From Oscheius tipulae (lineage: Eukaryota; Nematoda; Chromadorea; Rhabditida; Rhabditidae): DNA of 64,000 bases. The first letter of the stretch is position 1; each line of letters begins with the position of its first letter. A program made the translations under genes and the position numbers. The DNA is taken from assembly GCA_037178975.1 (NCBI GenBank), contig JASJZH010000005.1, positions 2,356,001 to 2,420,000 on the forward strand, written 5' to 3'. Of this stretch, positions 1 to 10,892 are shown one piece after another. A model generated the notes under the pieces. It was not told the origin of the DNA and made no database searches. It was given only the letters and a program-made list of their open reading frames with translations.

Positions 1-67
1 TCTGTGTCCTGACGTTTCTCGGGTCGATCTAGCACGACAAAGCAATGGCACTCTTCAGAACAGAATT
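1..67. repeat. dispersed repeat, copy 1 of 3
   Basis: The first ~67 bases (beginning TCTGTGTCCTGACGTTTCTC) recur at about 16289-16335 and 16436-16500 with only a few substitutions. The match to the last copy continues through the CTCTTCA...AATTG end. No coding potential was recognised. It borders a lectin-domain fragment here and forms part of a tandem dimer at 16.1-16.5 kb. Confidence 0.75.
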
Positions 68-185
68 GGGACAAGCCAGTTTGATCCAGACAAAACTGCG
101 CTGGCTGTTAACAAGTGCATAGAGGAGCTCATTTGTGCTATTGTCAGAAACCCTGAGGAGCACACCATTTTCTTGGGCGCTTTCC
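51..185 (-). pseudogene. C-type lectin domain fragment (reverse strand)
   Basis: Read on the minus strand, these bases encode a stretch beginning AQENGVL and continuing DNSTNELLYALVNSQ. It is closely similar to the second lectin domain encoded on the plus strand at 1038-1230 (AQENGVLPKIPDNSTNEFLY). There is no start, no remaining domain and no continuing frame. It is a relic exon, probably from an inverted duplication with the adjacent lectin gene. Confidence 0.6.
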
Positions 186-355
186 TTATTCTGCAAACTT
201 CTGAAACATTACTTGCGGATGAAATACCTAAAGATTTTGTGTTTTTCTAGTTTGTTTCCTGAGCCCAGTCAGTGCAACAACTTCCACACTCTTTTTCGTT
301 GATAAAAGCAATCTTCGGTAGAAGCTTCAGCTGGTAACAGTTGTTCAATTCACCG

Positions 356-1346
356 ATGTTACGAACGCTGCTCTTGTTGGTTTTGGCCTCCACAGCATGG
401 GCAATTTGTCCAAACGGGACTTTCTATGAAGGCTACTTTAACAAGTATGTCCCTTTTAGCACATCCTATAAAATTTTAGAGATGCTACATGGTGAATACC
501 CAACCTCTCAGTTTTCTGGTAGCAGAGCAGAGTTGTAACAAACTTGGTGGCAATTTGGTGGCCATTCAGAGCGCTTTCGAAAGTGCCTACGTGTCTGCGA
601 TTAATCCAGATCCAATTTTTTGGATCGGAGCAAACTATTTGATGAATCCACGATGGACTTGGACTACTGGAGAGCCAGTAGTTGCCACGAATTGGGAGCC
701 AAATCAGCCAAGTGATCCTAGTGCCTACGAGTGTGCTGCCACAAGAGAACAAGATAACATGTGGATGTGTGCTAGGCTTTTGACCCCTGAAAACGAGAAT
801 TCAGAAAGGAGCAGTGCAACTCACGGAGATCATCTGTATGTCAAATTGACCCAAACACGTCTCCTTCTCCAGCTCCGCCGTGTGATAATACATGTCCTGG
901 TGATTTTCATAAAGACACCAAAAATAAGAAAGTCGGTTTTAGCTGACGCTGTCTGCAGCCCTGGATACACTTTCTATATTGGAACTTGCAAATGCTACAA
1001 GGTTAGCATAGAATAGATTTGATGAAATGTTAGTCAGGTTTTTGGTTCATTGGTATCCTTCACGGATGCGCAAGCAATTTGTGCCCAAGAGAATGGCGTT
1101 CTCCCAAAGATTCCTGACAATAGCACAAATGAGTTTCTCTACACACTTGTTAACAACCAATACAGTTGGGTGTGGACTGGACTGAACTGTCCTAACGGAA
1201 GAGACAGTTGGCTTCCAGTTGTTAAAACGATGAACTTTGGTTCCTGGATTGAGAATTTTGCAGTGTTTCAAGTTTCTTTAATAGCACCACTTTCTTTCTG
1301 TTCGCTGATTAGACACGGAGATACCCTAGAAAAAACAACTACGTAA
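356..1346 (+). pseudogene. two-domain secreted C-type lectin gene, frame-broken
   Basis: Exon 1 (356-444) starts with a signal peptide, MLRTLLLLVLASTAWA, followed by CPNGTFYEG, the usual start of a nematode C-type lectin-like domain. A GTATGT donor at 445 joins in phase to an exon at 512. That exon encodes AEQSCNKLGGNLVAIQ, FWIGANYLMNPRWTWTTGEP, NWEPNQPSDP and YECAA, i.e. the disulfide cysteines, WIG and the WxxxxP region of domain 1. Near 810 the frame breaks: the expected continuation (VCQIDPN, then CDNTCPGDF) lies in another frame. A second domain begins CSPGYTFYIGTCKCYK, with an intron at 1002-1037, then FTDAQAICAQENGVLP. It fades before its C-terminal cysteines and stops at 1346. The family usually binds glycans or acts in immunity. 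As written this copy looks dead, but a single-base assembly error at 810 cannot be excluded. Confidence 0.7.
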
Positions 1347-2303
1347 GATCATTCCTACTAGTCGAAGTAGCCCTGTCGACTAGGAAAGAAAAATGTTTTT
1401 TGTAGACTACCGCGTTTGATTCATTGTATTTCTTCTTGAAAAAAAAACAACTTAGCCAAGAAGATTGTTATGTTTCAAGATTCCCTTACCATTTCTAGCA
1501 GTGCTAATTCATCGTGCTTGGCGTGCAGAAAATTTTCATTGTTCAAAAGGCTCTCAATCCTATTGTCACAGACGAAAAACTTTTTAGGGACATTGACAGT
1601 ATTGTATCGCTAGCGCTGTTCTCCCCTTTTATACAAATGCTAAAACAACAAACTTTCGAATCCGTGTACGTAAATCAGACGTAAATCCTATAGACCATAA
1701 CAAAAAAAATTGTTTCTGGAGACCGTAACACACCTTTCATCGTCCTTTTTCCATAACTGCTCGTTCACCCAAGTGATGAAACAATAGACTTTGGTTACAG
1801 AGAAGATAAGTTTTAGAATGTTTCAAATTTACATTATAACGCTGAACTATTCTGGTCATTGATTGCTCGTCCATCTGATTTTCCTATAAATGCCAACCAT
1901 CCATTCAAATTGAACCAGACTCAACATACACACTTTGTGAAACCGATGCTTTTGTGATTTTGGTAAAAACAACAACAAGATTCAAGAACCAGTATCGTAG
2001 TTTCTGTTTTTGCTGAGTAACGGTGGAACACTATTTTTTTAATGCAGCAGGCAACGGTCACAAAACGTACCCCAATGTGTTTATTCAAATTGGAACCTAA
2101 CAACAAAATTGAACTTGATACTTTAGACACAAAAGAAGATAGCAGTATGGCTAAAACACTCTTTAAAAGATCTTTCTGTTCTTTCCTCACTGCTAGAAGG
2201 CTCACTAGAATGTAATGATTACCGTAGCCAGAATATTGCTTGGAGCCATCTTGAGCTTTAACGGATACGGTAAAACATTCCTTGTTCAGACTTGTAGCTT
2301 CAA
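1347..2303. other. non-coding interval
   Basis: AT-rich DNA in which I see no gene. It contains several TGAAACA/TGTTTCA words (near 1471, 1776, 1819), discussed as a dispersed motif. The open frames here do not match a known domain. Confidence 0.5.
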
Positions 2304-2692
2304 CTAAGGTAAATGAGGAATAGATTCCGAGCTAAGGGGATCTAGATTGTTATTAGCACAAAAATCCCACCATTTTCGTAACCCACAGTTATACTGTACG
2401 AGGGAAAAGGGAGCCCAGGAGTTCAGGATTAGGAAAATACCCACCTTAGATATTCCGGCTAACCTCCAGAAGTTGGAGAGATTTTCCATGCGGCCAGGCG
2501 TATTCCTCGCGCCAAACAAGGACGGGGGAGACCCATTGGGTTGGCCATAAGCAGCGCGCCAGCTGTGAGTGGCACCCACATTCGGGGACTTTCCCACAGA
2601 ATCAGCAGTGGAAAGATGGCCTGTGCTTCCCACTCTGGAGCGAATAAAATCATGGACTCGATTTGTTCGCGAAGAGCGTCATCCAGGAACAC
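2304..2692 (-). mobile_element. DIRS-like tyrosine-recombinase retroelement remnant
   Basis: Two overlapping minus-strand frames carry signatures of DIRS/Ngaro-type retroelements. The frame from 2692 to 2459 reads DDALREQIESMILFAPEWEA ... FPLLI ... RLAAWKIS, resembling the C-terminal end of the DIRS reverse transcriptase/RNase H protein. The second frame, ending at 2304, reads SWAPFSLVQYN, then KWWDFCANNNLDPLSSES. This resembles the SAM-like N-terminal core-binding part of the element's tyrosine recombinase. The catalytic parts of both proteins are absent, so only the junction between the two ORFs survives. It abuts the duplicated 3' flank of the HSP70 pseudogene. The assignment rests on motif recognition alone. 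Confidence 0.5.
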
Positions 2693-2769
2693 GTGTTAGC
2701 CAGGGAGAGGACTGTACAGTCCGAAGTCTGACTTGGTTTAAGAGGGAATGTGCAAGGGGTTTGAAACTT

Positions 2770-3875
2770 TTATGTCTCCACTCCTTGTTATCTTTCAGCC
2801 CTGACGTGGTATGAGTCAGGCCGGACTCATTGAGTGGACAGACATTTATTTTTTTTTGATAGAAGCAGGCAGGATTATAATTGACCACTGATGATGCTCA
2901 CTACTTATAAGTTTCCAGGGCGCTTCTAGCCTGAGCCAGCAGTTTCTGAACCCTGTTATCATTCACATTCTTCTCTTCGTCCTTGATCATCTGAGTGATC
3001 TCCTCTCTGGACAGATGGCCAGTATTTTTGGTGTTTTTGATCTCTCCAGTGTTTCGCGTTCCTTTCTCTGTGGCATGCACCTTCAAAATGCCGTTTCTGC
3101 CCACTTCGAAGAATACCTAAAACCGTGTTTTAAGCCCTCTAATAGGTATCCTACATCAAACTTGACCTCTCCCTTTGGAGCTAGCCGAACACCTGTGAGA
3201 CTGAATTCTCCCAGATGCATGTTTTGAACAGCCCTATCGTCCTCGCCCTGATGAACACTGAACCTGACTGTGTGCTGATTGTCTGAGCTGAATTGTTTCT
3301 CGCAAGAATAGCGGCTTGAACGGTGGCACCATAGGCCACTGCTTCGGATGGACGGTTTTGTTGAGATGTTTTCCTTTCAAATGGTCCATCACAAGCTTTT
3401 GAACGCCGGGAATACGTGTGGAACCGCCCACCAGAATGATCTCATCGATCTGAAGAGTAGAGAGTTCTTCATTGTCTCAATCGAATATCCAAGGTTTCTG
3501 TTGTTCTGTTTGTATATTTGTACTTTTGTCCGTAATCTCGAAAAGATGGCCAGTCAAGAATGCTTGGCTTTGGCAAATTCCGCCCATTGCTGACTTGTCA
3601 ACTAAACTCTTGACTCTTTTTTGCAGATTTCGGCATGAACAAAATCTTGAGGAAACTTTGTTTCAACGCCCGACCAAACTATGAAGTATACTGTTTTGTT
3701 GTTTTGTTTTACATCCAAAGCACAATTCTGCTTTGACCTGTTTAGTCATTGACTTACGTCAGACTAGGACATGTTTGCATCTCTGAGAGCCGTATCCACC
3801 AAAACCAAAGTTTTCTTGAACAAGTGGACGCAGATTTCCTCGAAACATCCTCTAGTGATGTCCATGTTGAACATA
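2770..3875 (-). pseudogene. HSP70 pseudogene, inverted copy of the 3' half of the 24.4-kb gene
   Basis: The minus strand reproduces the distal exons, introns and 3' flank of the HSP70 gene at 24399-26810. The nucleotide-binding segment ITRGCFEEICVHLFKK lies near 3870-3780, and [20 protein letters not shown] ends near 3370. The terminal exon HLSREEITQMIKDEEKN ... QKLLAQARSALE lies at 2901-3104. The 3' flanking DNA (2775-2850) matches 26868-26950. The exon at 3431-3240 has lost three bases (HPDEA became HPKQW) and carries an internal deletion. The deletion joins the LRETIQL region directly to sequence corresponding to DNQHTV, removing roughly 190 bp including an intron and shifting the frame. 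The copy keeps its introns, so it arose by DNA duplication and inversion, not retroposition. No 5' half was found. Confidence 0.85.
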
Positions 3876-4432
3876 TATATGATCTCTTGAATTCTCAAAA
3901 AATCTCTCGAATTTAGGCTTGAAAAGAGAGGTTTACCCAGGCAATGTCTCTGTGGAGACCCCTCCCGCCACTAGAAATCTGACTTTGTTGATCAAATAAT
4001 GAGCTATTGCTCTATTAGGATAGTGAAAACGAAGTGAAAAGAACTAGAAAGCTGCAAAAGAGCACCAGGGATGCTCAATAGAAAGCTCGCTTAAAAACCC
4101 CGTATCCATTGTGAAGCAAAAAAACCATAAAACAATAGAAACAACCCGAGACGATACGGGTGTCCGGAAAACTTCTTTTTTTAATGTTCAAAAGATACGG
4201 CAGGTCCTCAAAAAACTAACAGCGACATCGTTTTTATTGAAAGCTAAAAACCATAAAACACGCAGATTCTTAAACAAATCTGAAAAGTTTCGAGACCACA
4301 GACACACAGACACGTTTAAGCTTGATCTGAACGATAAGGGCTTTAAATCGAAATTTATTCAGTACAGCAAAAGCAACAGGTTATTAATCTGATCGATGAG
4401 GGCATTTACCATTGAACAAATTGTGAATTTTT
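3876..4432. other. non-coding interval
   Basis: Sequence between the HSP70 relic and the kinase gene. A 93-codon Lys-rich open frame at 4111-4392 has no recognisable domain and is not called. Nothing else seen. Confidence 0.4.
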
Positions 4433-6307
4433 TCAAGAACGGAGTTCAACGTAGTTTGCGGGAAAGAGGCCAGTTTCTCCGTTCAGCCGTCCTCTCCACC
4501 AACCCTTATCAATCTGAAACTGTATGTGAAAAAGAAGTGCTTGCTTGCTTACCTGCTCAATATGAGTGATCACGTCTCCCGGATCAAAGCTTATCTCATC
4601 TACATCGGCTGCCTGATAATCATATACCGCTACGGCCGTTATTCCATTGTCAACAGGTGATATTGAGACATTACGGTTTGGAGGAGGCGGAGGCGCTTTA
4701 CACTCCTGTAACAGAAGTTTTTATCTTTTTTTTAATGAGAAACCTACATTATTTTTAGGCTTCGCAGCACTTGGAATAGTCAGTGGCCGAGGAGATGGAA
4801 TCTGTGGATTTCTGCTTACGATCAACTCAAACTTCTTCTTGATATTGGAAAAGTTAAAGCTATCTATAGTTGAATCAACTGGTTTGGGTTTCAAAATAGA
4901 AGGTCGAGATTCCCGGGCGAAGTCGTTCATTTGATTTGTGACGGAGTTGATTGAGCTGCTATGACCACTGTCAGAAACAGATGATAATGCTCCAATGGTC
5001 GGAAGAGATCCCACTTTATTTAGGCCGAGGGTGATTGGCGGAAGAGGAGAAAAGGAGCGATCGAAAACGAAAATATGCGTAACATCTCTCCCGATTTTGT
5101 TTCTTGCAGTTTGCCCTGTGAAAAATATTTCCTCACCTATTGTCGGCTGTTCATCTGAAGCAGTTGTAGTAACTGAACTGGTTTTGGCCGACGGAGCAAG
5201 CTCCTCATTAAAATATGGGGCTTGAGATTCATCCTTGAGAATCTTATTGGCAAATGCAATGATTTCTAGCACGGTTACACGTTCTTTTGGATTAGTACAC
5301 CAAGATCTGAAAGTTTTTTGACAGTTTGGGATCATAAAACTGTCCAAAATACAAAACTTTGTAAATCCGCTCACTTTGTTATAAAGTTTTTAACTACAGG
5401 TTGAAGAATCTGACCCAAAGGCGGTCTTCTACCACGAGGAACAGTGCTCATGACAGCATAAACGCCTTCATCTATGAATGGGAGCCTAAACAGAAAGCTG
5501 TTTTTACTTTTTCTTGTCACTAACTTTCTGTGAAACATTTCCCAAATAGTTATTCCTAGGGCGTAAACATCAACTGCTGGGCTGACAGCTGAGCGAAGAG
5601 TTGTCTTATCAGCTTCCAATAGTTCCGGGGCCATGTAGTGAACAGTTCCACCGCTCAAAAAAACGTTTTTGGGCTTGAAACAATGTTTACTTGGAAGTGA
5701 TTATAGTTTGATCCGAAGCTCTGGCCATTCCAAAATCTGAGAGTTTCAATTTCCTGTGATATTCATCCAAAAGCATGCTGAAACAATTTTGATTTTCTAA
5801 TTTGAAAATCTAACTTTGGTGGTTTGACATCACGATGAACTATCCCGGCCTCATGCAAATAATGTAATCCTCGCCCAGCTTGCAAAATCCAGTTGAAAAC
5901 AGCTGTCTGTCCATAGGTGTTCTCTGGATTGTGAATGACTAAAGCCAGTTTTTTTCCGAAATTACAGCGAACCAGAATGCAAACTGCCTCCTGACATGAA
6001 TTCCATGACATATCCAGCCTGTCTAATCCCACCAACTTAGTTGTCATATAGCCCTAGAAGGCGGACAACATTGGTATGGTAGGAATTCTTTAAAAGGAGA
6101 GCTATCTCCTTCTTACTCGGTTCAGTAACGGTAGTGGCAGTGAAAACTTTGACACAAACATCTCTGAATAACGCGATACAGCTGAACGGCTACAACTTAC
6201 CCATATGTATCAGATTCTCCTTTGAGGACGGTGGCTTCTCCTCCTTTATCAAGATACTTTAAACTCGCAAAATGCGATTCGTTAAAGATTTTTATGCCAA
6301 AGTTCAT
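4433..6307 (-). CDS. Ser/Thr protein kinase (TAK1/MLK-like) with C-terminal SH3 domain
   Basis: Read on the minus strand from ATG at 6307, short introns join a kinase domain. The Gly-rich loop region is [12 protein letters not shown] and the ATP Lys lies in VCVKVF. The hinge is [14 protein letters not shown]. The catalytic loop is HRDVKPP, and splicing an intron that opens GTTAGA restores the catalytic Asn (AA+C) before [14 protein letters not shown], then [10 protein letters not shown] and [14 protein letters not shown], follow; HRK is spliced to [20 protein letters not shown] and the FIDEG/RRPPL segment recall TAK1 and MLK-type MAP3Ks. A Ser-rich linker of about 170 residues leads to an SH3 domain encoded by two exons ([15 protein letters not shown], then [17 protein letters not shown] and NYVEL), with the stop at 4433. 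MLKs carry SH3 at the N-terminus, so this order is unusual. A TAA at 6037-6039 lies in frame in the N-lobe (after LLGLYDN) and no credible intron removes it, so the gene may be a recent pseudogene or contain a base error. Confidence 0.7.
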
Positions 6308-7234
6308 GACGACGAAAGAAATTGGTAACGATAGGCCAACGAGACGAATGAGCTAGGAGCTTATGGAACAAGGGTGACCTGATAAGAGCTTGTCAGGAAA
6401 CTTACGATTAAAAGAAATAGCAAAAAATAGGGACTGGGTGGGACCTAGAGTATAATTTGGTTATTAATGAGTGCATATCCCTTAAATGACATATTTCGGG
6501 CAAACCTGGTCTGCAGACTTGTATTTGAAATAGTTTTTTTTTTGACCCTCCGCACTATTAGTTTTTTAGAGACCAAGAACTATTTCATGACAAAAATCTG
6601 CTGGAAAGATCGTTGTTGACAAGACATTCTACTTGGGCGGCTGGCTCGACGAAGCTCGACGAGCCGGCTCACTTTGGCTCGAGTCGAAAATTTTCGACTC
6701 AATGTTTGTGAACTCGACGACTTGGCCGGCCAGATCGATGTGAGATGACACGAAGAGCACTTTTAGGTTGGTTTGATTTCCACATTTTTCGAAAAGCAAG
6801 CTATCTCTGAGGGTTAGGTGGCTGCTGAAATATGCTAAAGAGCTATTGAACCAGAAAGTATTTTCTCACCAAACTTGAGGGTTATCTCAATGTTGAAACA
6901 TTGAAAAATGAGAAAAGAACATAGGACAGTGAAAACATATAGCCTAGCCAACCAAAGCCCAGGTGAATGTCTTCAAACCAATTGCATGATATGAACACCA
7001 AGAGCTTGCTTCCAGTACTATCAGATTTCGATAAAATATAGTTTTTTTTCACGGTCAACTACGTTGCAATGAAGTATTTCCCCTATTTTGACTATGCAGA
7101 TTTGATGAAACATTTTCGCAACTCTTATCAACCAAGTTTTTATAACCAAAACTCAGAAGATACCGTACATGTAAATGTTATAAGCTGTTATATAATACTT
7201 TGAAGATATATTGTTCACTTTTTTTATCTAATTG
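6308..7234. other. non-coding interval with CTCGA-rich palindromic block
   Basis: No gene seen. At about 6643-6745 there is a GC-rich cluster of GCTCGACGAGCC / GGCTCGAGTCG words around a near-palindrome (CGAGTCGAAAATTTTCGACT). It is unlike its AT-rich surroundings and may be the subterminal part of a DNA transposon. The remainder is AT-rich. Confidence 0.4.
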
Positions 7235-7430
7235 CACAAACAAGCTTCACAAGCCACTTGTGCCCAGGAGAATGATGTGCTCCCCAAGGCTTCTGACAAT
7301 AGCACGAAAGAGTTTCTTTATGCACTTGTTAACAACCAGCGCAGCCTTGTCTGGATTGGATTGTCTTATCCCAATGGTGCTGGCAGTTATCAATGGCAGG
7401 ATGGAACTCCTCTTGGCAGCTTTCGACCAT
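7235..7430 (+). pseudogene. C-type lectin domain fragment
   Basis: A single exon-like stretch reads TCAQENDVLPKASDNSTKEF, then LYALVNNQRSLVWIGL, YPNGAGSYQWQDG and TPLG. It matches the second domain of the lectin gene at 356-1346. The cysteine-rich C-terminal half is missing and no start lies nearby. It is a relic of the same expanded family. Confidence 0.6.
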
Positions 7431-7985
7431 TTTGTTTGTTGCTCCTCAGTACAATGAAATCGTTTCTGTAGATGGTTCAGAATCTGGTCGACCACGCAAA
7501 ATTCCGATTTCAAAAGATGTGAATACTAACCAGGAGACACAAAGTTAATCGTTTGTCAGAAAGGTACTCTCAAACCTGGGTTTGATTACAATTATTCTAG
7601 ATCCTATCACAACAACCGGTCTGCTGGAAGCTCAATCCTCAGGACTGTCATTTCGAAAAATTAAAGAGCAATTCACAAACATACGCGTAGTGAACTTCTG
7701 CATGTTGAATAAAGTTGAAAGTATAACTGTATTTGATTGGCCTTTCTTATGATGCCAACCATTTCTCTGTATTTCTGTCAAAAATCCACAAACTTTGAAA
7801 CATATCAATCGTTTAAGTGAAACAACCTGGACCTCCCTCTCTCTTGGAAGAGCTGATAAGGTTTGTCTTATTCAGCACTGAAACACTTTTACACAACCTC
7901 TTCTGTTGATAAGAGTAGCTCTCCCGAAAAGTCTTTCCACTGATAAGAGTTGCTCCATTCTTCCATGTTACCGACAAAGAAAAGT

Positions 7986-8173
7986 GTTGGAACAAGCATA
8001 ATTACCAAGCGGAATTACCTTGTTCTCTTTTATATAATGTTTGTACATATATTATTGCTCTCGTGTCAATAGCGAGACAGTCTTGATTAGTAGCTGCCCC
8101 AATAAAGGTTGTAACCCTTGCTCGTCTATCTACTGTCGTCTCTACCACAACGGTATCTACCGGAGATACAACA
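7986..8173 (+). repeat. 5' long terminal repeat
   Basis: It begins TGTTGGAACAAGC and ends ACAACA, giving perfect TGTTG/CAACA termini. The first ~41 bases recur at 10893-10933. Inside are a TATA-like TTTTATATAATG near 8030 and an AATAAAGG poly(A) signal near 8100, as expected for U3 and R. The right boundary is inferred from the terminal palindrome and the TGG of the adjacent primer-binding site. Confidence 0.8.
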
Positions 8174-8175
8174 AC

Positions 8176-8193
8176 TGGCGATTAGGATCCGAA
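8176..8193 (+). promoter_or_regulatory. putative tRNA primer-binding site
   Basis: TGGCGATTAGGATCCGAA begins two bases after the proposed LTR end, and the TGG is complementary to the CCA end of a tRNA. The particular tRNA was not identified. Confidence 0.45.
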
Positions 8194-8200
8194 CTCAACG

Positions 8201-9760
8201 GTGAACAGGACGACCTCGACGGACATCGTGGAGAGGCTGCTGGAACAGAATCGCCTGCTGATGGAACAAGTATGCCGCTACCAACAGTCCGAAGGAACAA
8301 GTGCGGCAACCACGTACGCCCGCCTCAAGCAATCCACGAGGAAGTTCTCAATCGACCCCGACGACGAAGAAGCATACGACAAATGGTTCAACCGGATCAA
8401 GAACACGCTAGCCAACGAAGGATCATGTCTCACTGAGCAGCAGAAGACTCGACTTCTGGTTGATCTACTGGACGACCACTGTTATGAACACTTCCTGAAG
8501 AACAACCTGCCGAACGACGTCAACGACATGACCTGGGAGCAAACAACGAAAAATCTGCATTTCTTGTTTGGATGCAAGAAGTCGCTCTTCCGAAGACGGC
8601 TAGACTTCTTCAACCTTGAACATCCCTTCGGCATGGACATCATCAAGTTGGTCAACAACATCAAATCCGGTACCTCATCTGCTCAACTCTCAACCATGAA
8701 GGTCAACGAGCTCCAGAATCTCAGGATGATCACGGCTCTACAGGATCACCGTCATGCCGACTACCGACTGAGATTCATGCACATTCTGGAGAAGAACCCC
8801 GAAGCTATCATCGGTGATCTCTACACTGATTACGTATCGTACAAGAAGACGAAGGAGGATGCATTGGCTGTGGAGGTCTTCAATCCAGAAATCAAGGCTG
8901 TTACCTACCCTAAAGGTCAGTATCCGAAGCACGAAGGATTCGCCAAGCCGAAAAGGGTACCGCCGCCGTCTCCCTGTCCCATCTGCCAAGGAAACCACTG
9001 GAAGGTGGACTGTCGAAACATACAGAAGCCGCTCCAGACGAAGAAGACGACACACCGTCCATTGGCGAACCGAGTCGTCATTGCTAAACTAACCTCTGAA
9101 GAACACCATGCTGATGTCATGATCAACGACGTTCAAACTTCTCTCCAAATTGACACCGGAGCCGAAGTGACATTAATCTCAGAGGACACATGGAAGATGA
9201 TCGGAACACCAAAGCTAGAACATAACTCTGCTCGTCTCACCAGTGCTAATGGGACGCCGATCGGATGTCTGGGAAAGGTCAAGCTCAGTTTTACTCTCGC
9301 TGGTACCACAGGAAATGGATACGCTTACATCACACCGAAGCTGAATCTCATAGGATCACCGTGGCTCATGCAAGTACCGTTCTTCGCAGAGGCTCTCAAC
9401 CGTCTGAAGAGCCATACAATCAAGATGACCCAAGCTGCAAGAGACAACTTATCCGAAACAATGAAGAAGAAGTACCCGAAGTGGGCGGCACCAATCGTCG
9501 TGGTCCGCAAAGCAAATGGGACTGAACGCACCCTCGAAGAGCACAACAGCAATCTGGAGGCGCTGCTCTCTCGGATTGTTGCTGCGGATGCCAGTAACTA
9601 TGGAATCGGTGCTGTCCTGTCTCATCGTTATCCAGATGGTACCGAGAAGGCCGTCTACCACACATGCCGTTCTCTCAACGATGCCGAGCGCAACTACGGA
9701 CAGATCGGGAAGGAAGGACTAGCTCTGAATCGAGAGGGATGCCAAGTTCATCTACAATAA
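8201..9760 (+). CDS. retrotransposon gag-protease-RNase H polyprotein, RT core deleted
   Basis: One uninterrupted 519-codon frame, which may start at the GTG of 8201 or at a later ATG. The N-terminal ~250 residues are gag-like, followed by a zinc knuckle [13 protein letters not shown] and an aspartic protease motif [11 protein letters not shown]. The start of reverse transcriptase follows ([17 protein letters not shown]). The sequence then jumps straight to the RNase H region [19 protein letters not shown] ... [12 protein letters not shown]. The YxDD-containing RT palm is absent, yet the frame is kept across the deletion. Gag and protease could still be made, but it lacks reverse transcription. 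Confidence 0.85.
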   Translation: MNRTTSTDIVERLLEQNRLLMEQVCRYQQSEGTSAATTYARLKQSTRKFSIDPDDEEAYDKWFNRIKNTLANEGSCLTEQQKTRLLVDLLDDHCYEHFLKNNLPNDVNDMTWEQTTKNLHFLFGCKKSLFRRRLDFFNLEHPFGMDIIKLVNNIKSGTSSAQLSTMKVNELQNLRMITALQDHRHADYRLRFMHILEKNPEAIIGDLYTDYVSYKKTKEDALAVEVFNPEIKAVTYPKGQYPKHEGFAKPKRVPPPSPCPICQGNHWKVDCRNIQKPLQTKKTTHRPLANRVVIAKLTSEEHHADVMINDVQTSLQIDTGAEVTLISEDTWKMIGTPKLEHNSARLTSANGTPIGCLGKVKLSFTLAGTTGNGYAYITPKLNLIGSPWLMQVPFFAEALNRLKSHTIKMTQAARDNLSETMKKKYPKWAAPIVVVRKANGTERTLEEHNSNLEALLSRIVAADASNYGIGAVLSHRYPDGTEKAVYHTCRSLNDAERNYGQIGKEGLALNREGCQVHLQ

Positions 9761-9766
9761 CATCAT

Positions 9767-10884
9767 CCAGCAGATACCCATCTCTGCTGAAGATGTCTCC
9801 AACGCCACTGCCAAGGATTCCATTCACTCGCAGCTGGTAAACTACATCACGAAGCACACTTGGCCTAGTAAACCAAGTCCGGATCTCAAGAAGTACAACT
9901 CCATCAGACACTCACTGTTCCTGCGCGATGGCTGTCTCTTCTTCCAGGACCGTGTCCTGATTCCGGCTTCACTCCAGAAGCGTGTCCTCCAAGTCCTGCA
10001 CAATGGTCATCCCGGCTCTACAAGGATGAAGTCTCTAGCTATGGAACACGTCTTCTGGATCAACGTCAATCGGGACATCGACGAGTACGTTCAACTCTGT
10101 GAAGACTGTCAGTTGACTGCCAAGGCCCCGATCAAGACAACTCCGTCACCTTGGTCCACACCGAACGAGCCATGGGAAAGGATTCATCTGGATTTTGCTG
10201 GACAATCGCAATCCACAATCGAATGGTCAAGCTGAAAGGTTCGTCGCAACGTTCAAACAAGCTCTCAAAAAGTCACCCAATGGAACTGAAGAGGCACTGA
10301 TGATTTTCCTGTTCACCTACCGACATACCCCTTGTGCCCAATCTCCTGGAGGACGATCCCCCGCCGAGAACTTTATCGGTAGAAAACTACGGACGGCTCT
10401 CAACCTTCTCCGTCCTGAAGAACAGAAGAGCAGACAATACGGTCCCGACAAGACTAAGATGGCTGCCTATTTCAATCGTCATCATGGAACCAAGGAAAAA
10501 TGTTATGAAATCGGAGAAACTGTCTACGTCCTTTCCTATGCTCGGAACGGGAACTCGTGGATACCGGGTACTATCACCAAGCGCGTTGGCAAGAAACTCT
10601 ACATTGTCGATATTGAAGGCAAGGAACAACGTCGCCACGCGAATCACATGAAAAGCCGTACTATCCACAACAACACGATGCTGACTGATCCATCTCTGAT
10701 ATCAGGACTCAACGAAGAACAAACGTATGTGGAGGATATTCCGGATCCTGAAGAAACGAACAAGAACATAGCTCGTCAGCTCAACTCGCAAATCAAACTC
10801 AGACGTTCTACGAGGATCCGACGCCCGTTTGTTTCGTATGATACCACGCCCACTCGTCACAAGATTCGACGAGTTCAAGTTTAG
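9767..10884 (+). pseudogene. retrotransposon integrase region, deleted
   Basis: In a frame shifted from the upstream polyprotein, the text DSIHSQLVNYITKHTWPS leads to the integrase zinc-binding part HNGHPGSTRMKSLAMEH ... CEDCQ, then PNEPWERIHLDFAG. At about 10200 the sequence jumps from there to DNRNPQSNGQAERFVATFKQ, removing most of the catalytic core between its acidic residues and shifting the frame. The last frame (10195-10884) continues through the integrase C-terminus and a basic tail (RRSTRIRRPF), ending nine bases before the 3' LTR. Confidence 0.8.
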
Positions 10885-10892
10885 ATGGGAGG

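Noticed and set aside
4111..4392. Lys-rich 93-codon open frame
   Set aside because: No domain, no signal peptide, biased composition from AT-rich DNA; nothing supports expression.
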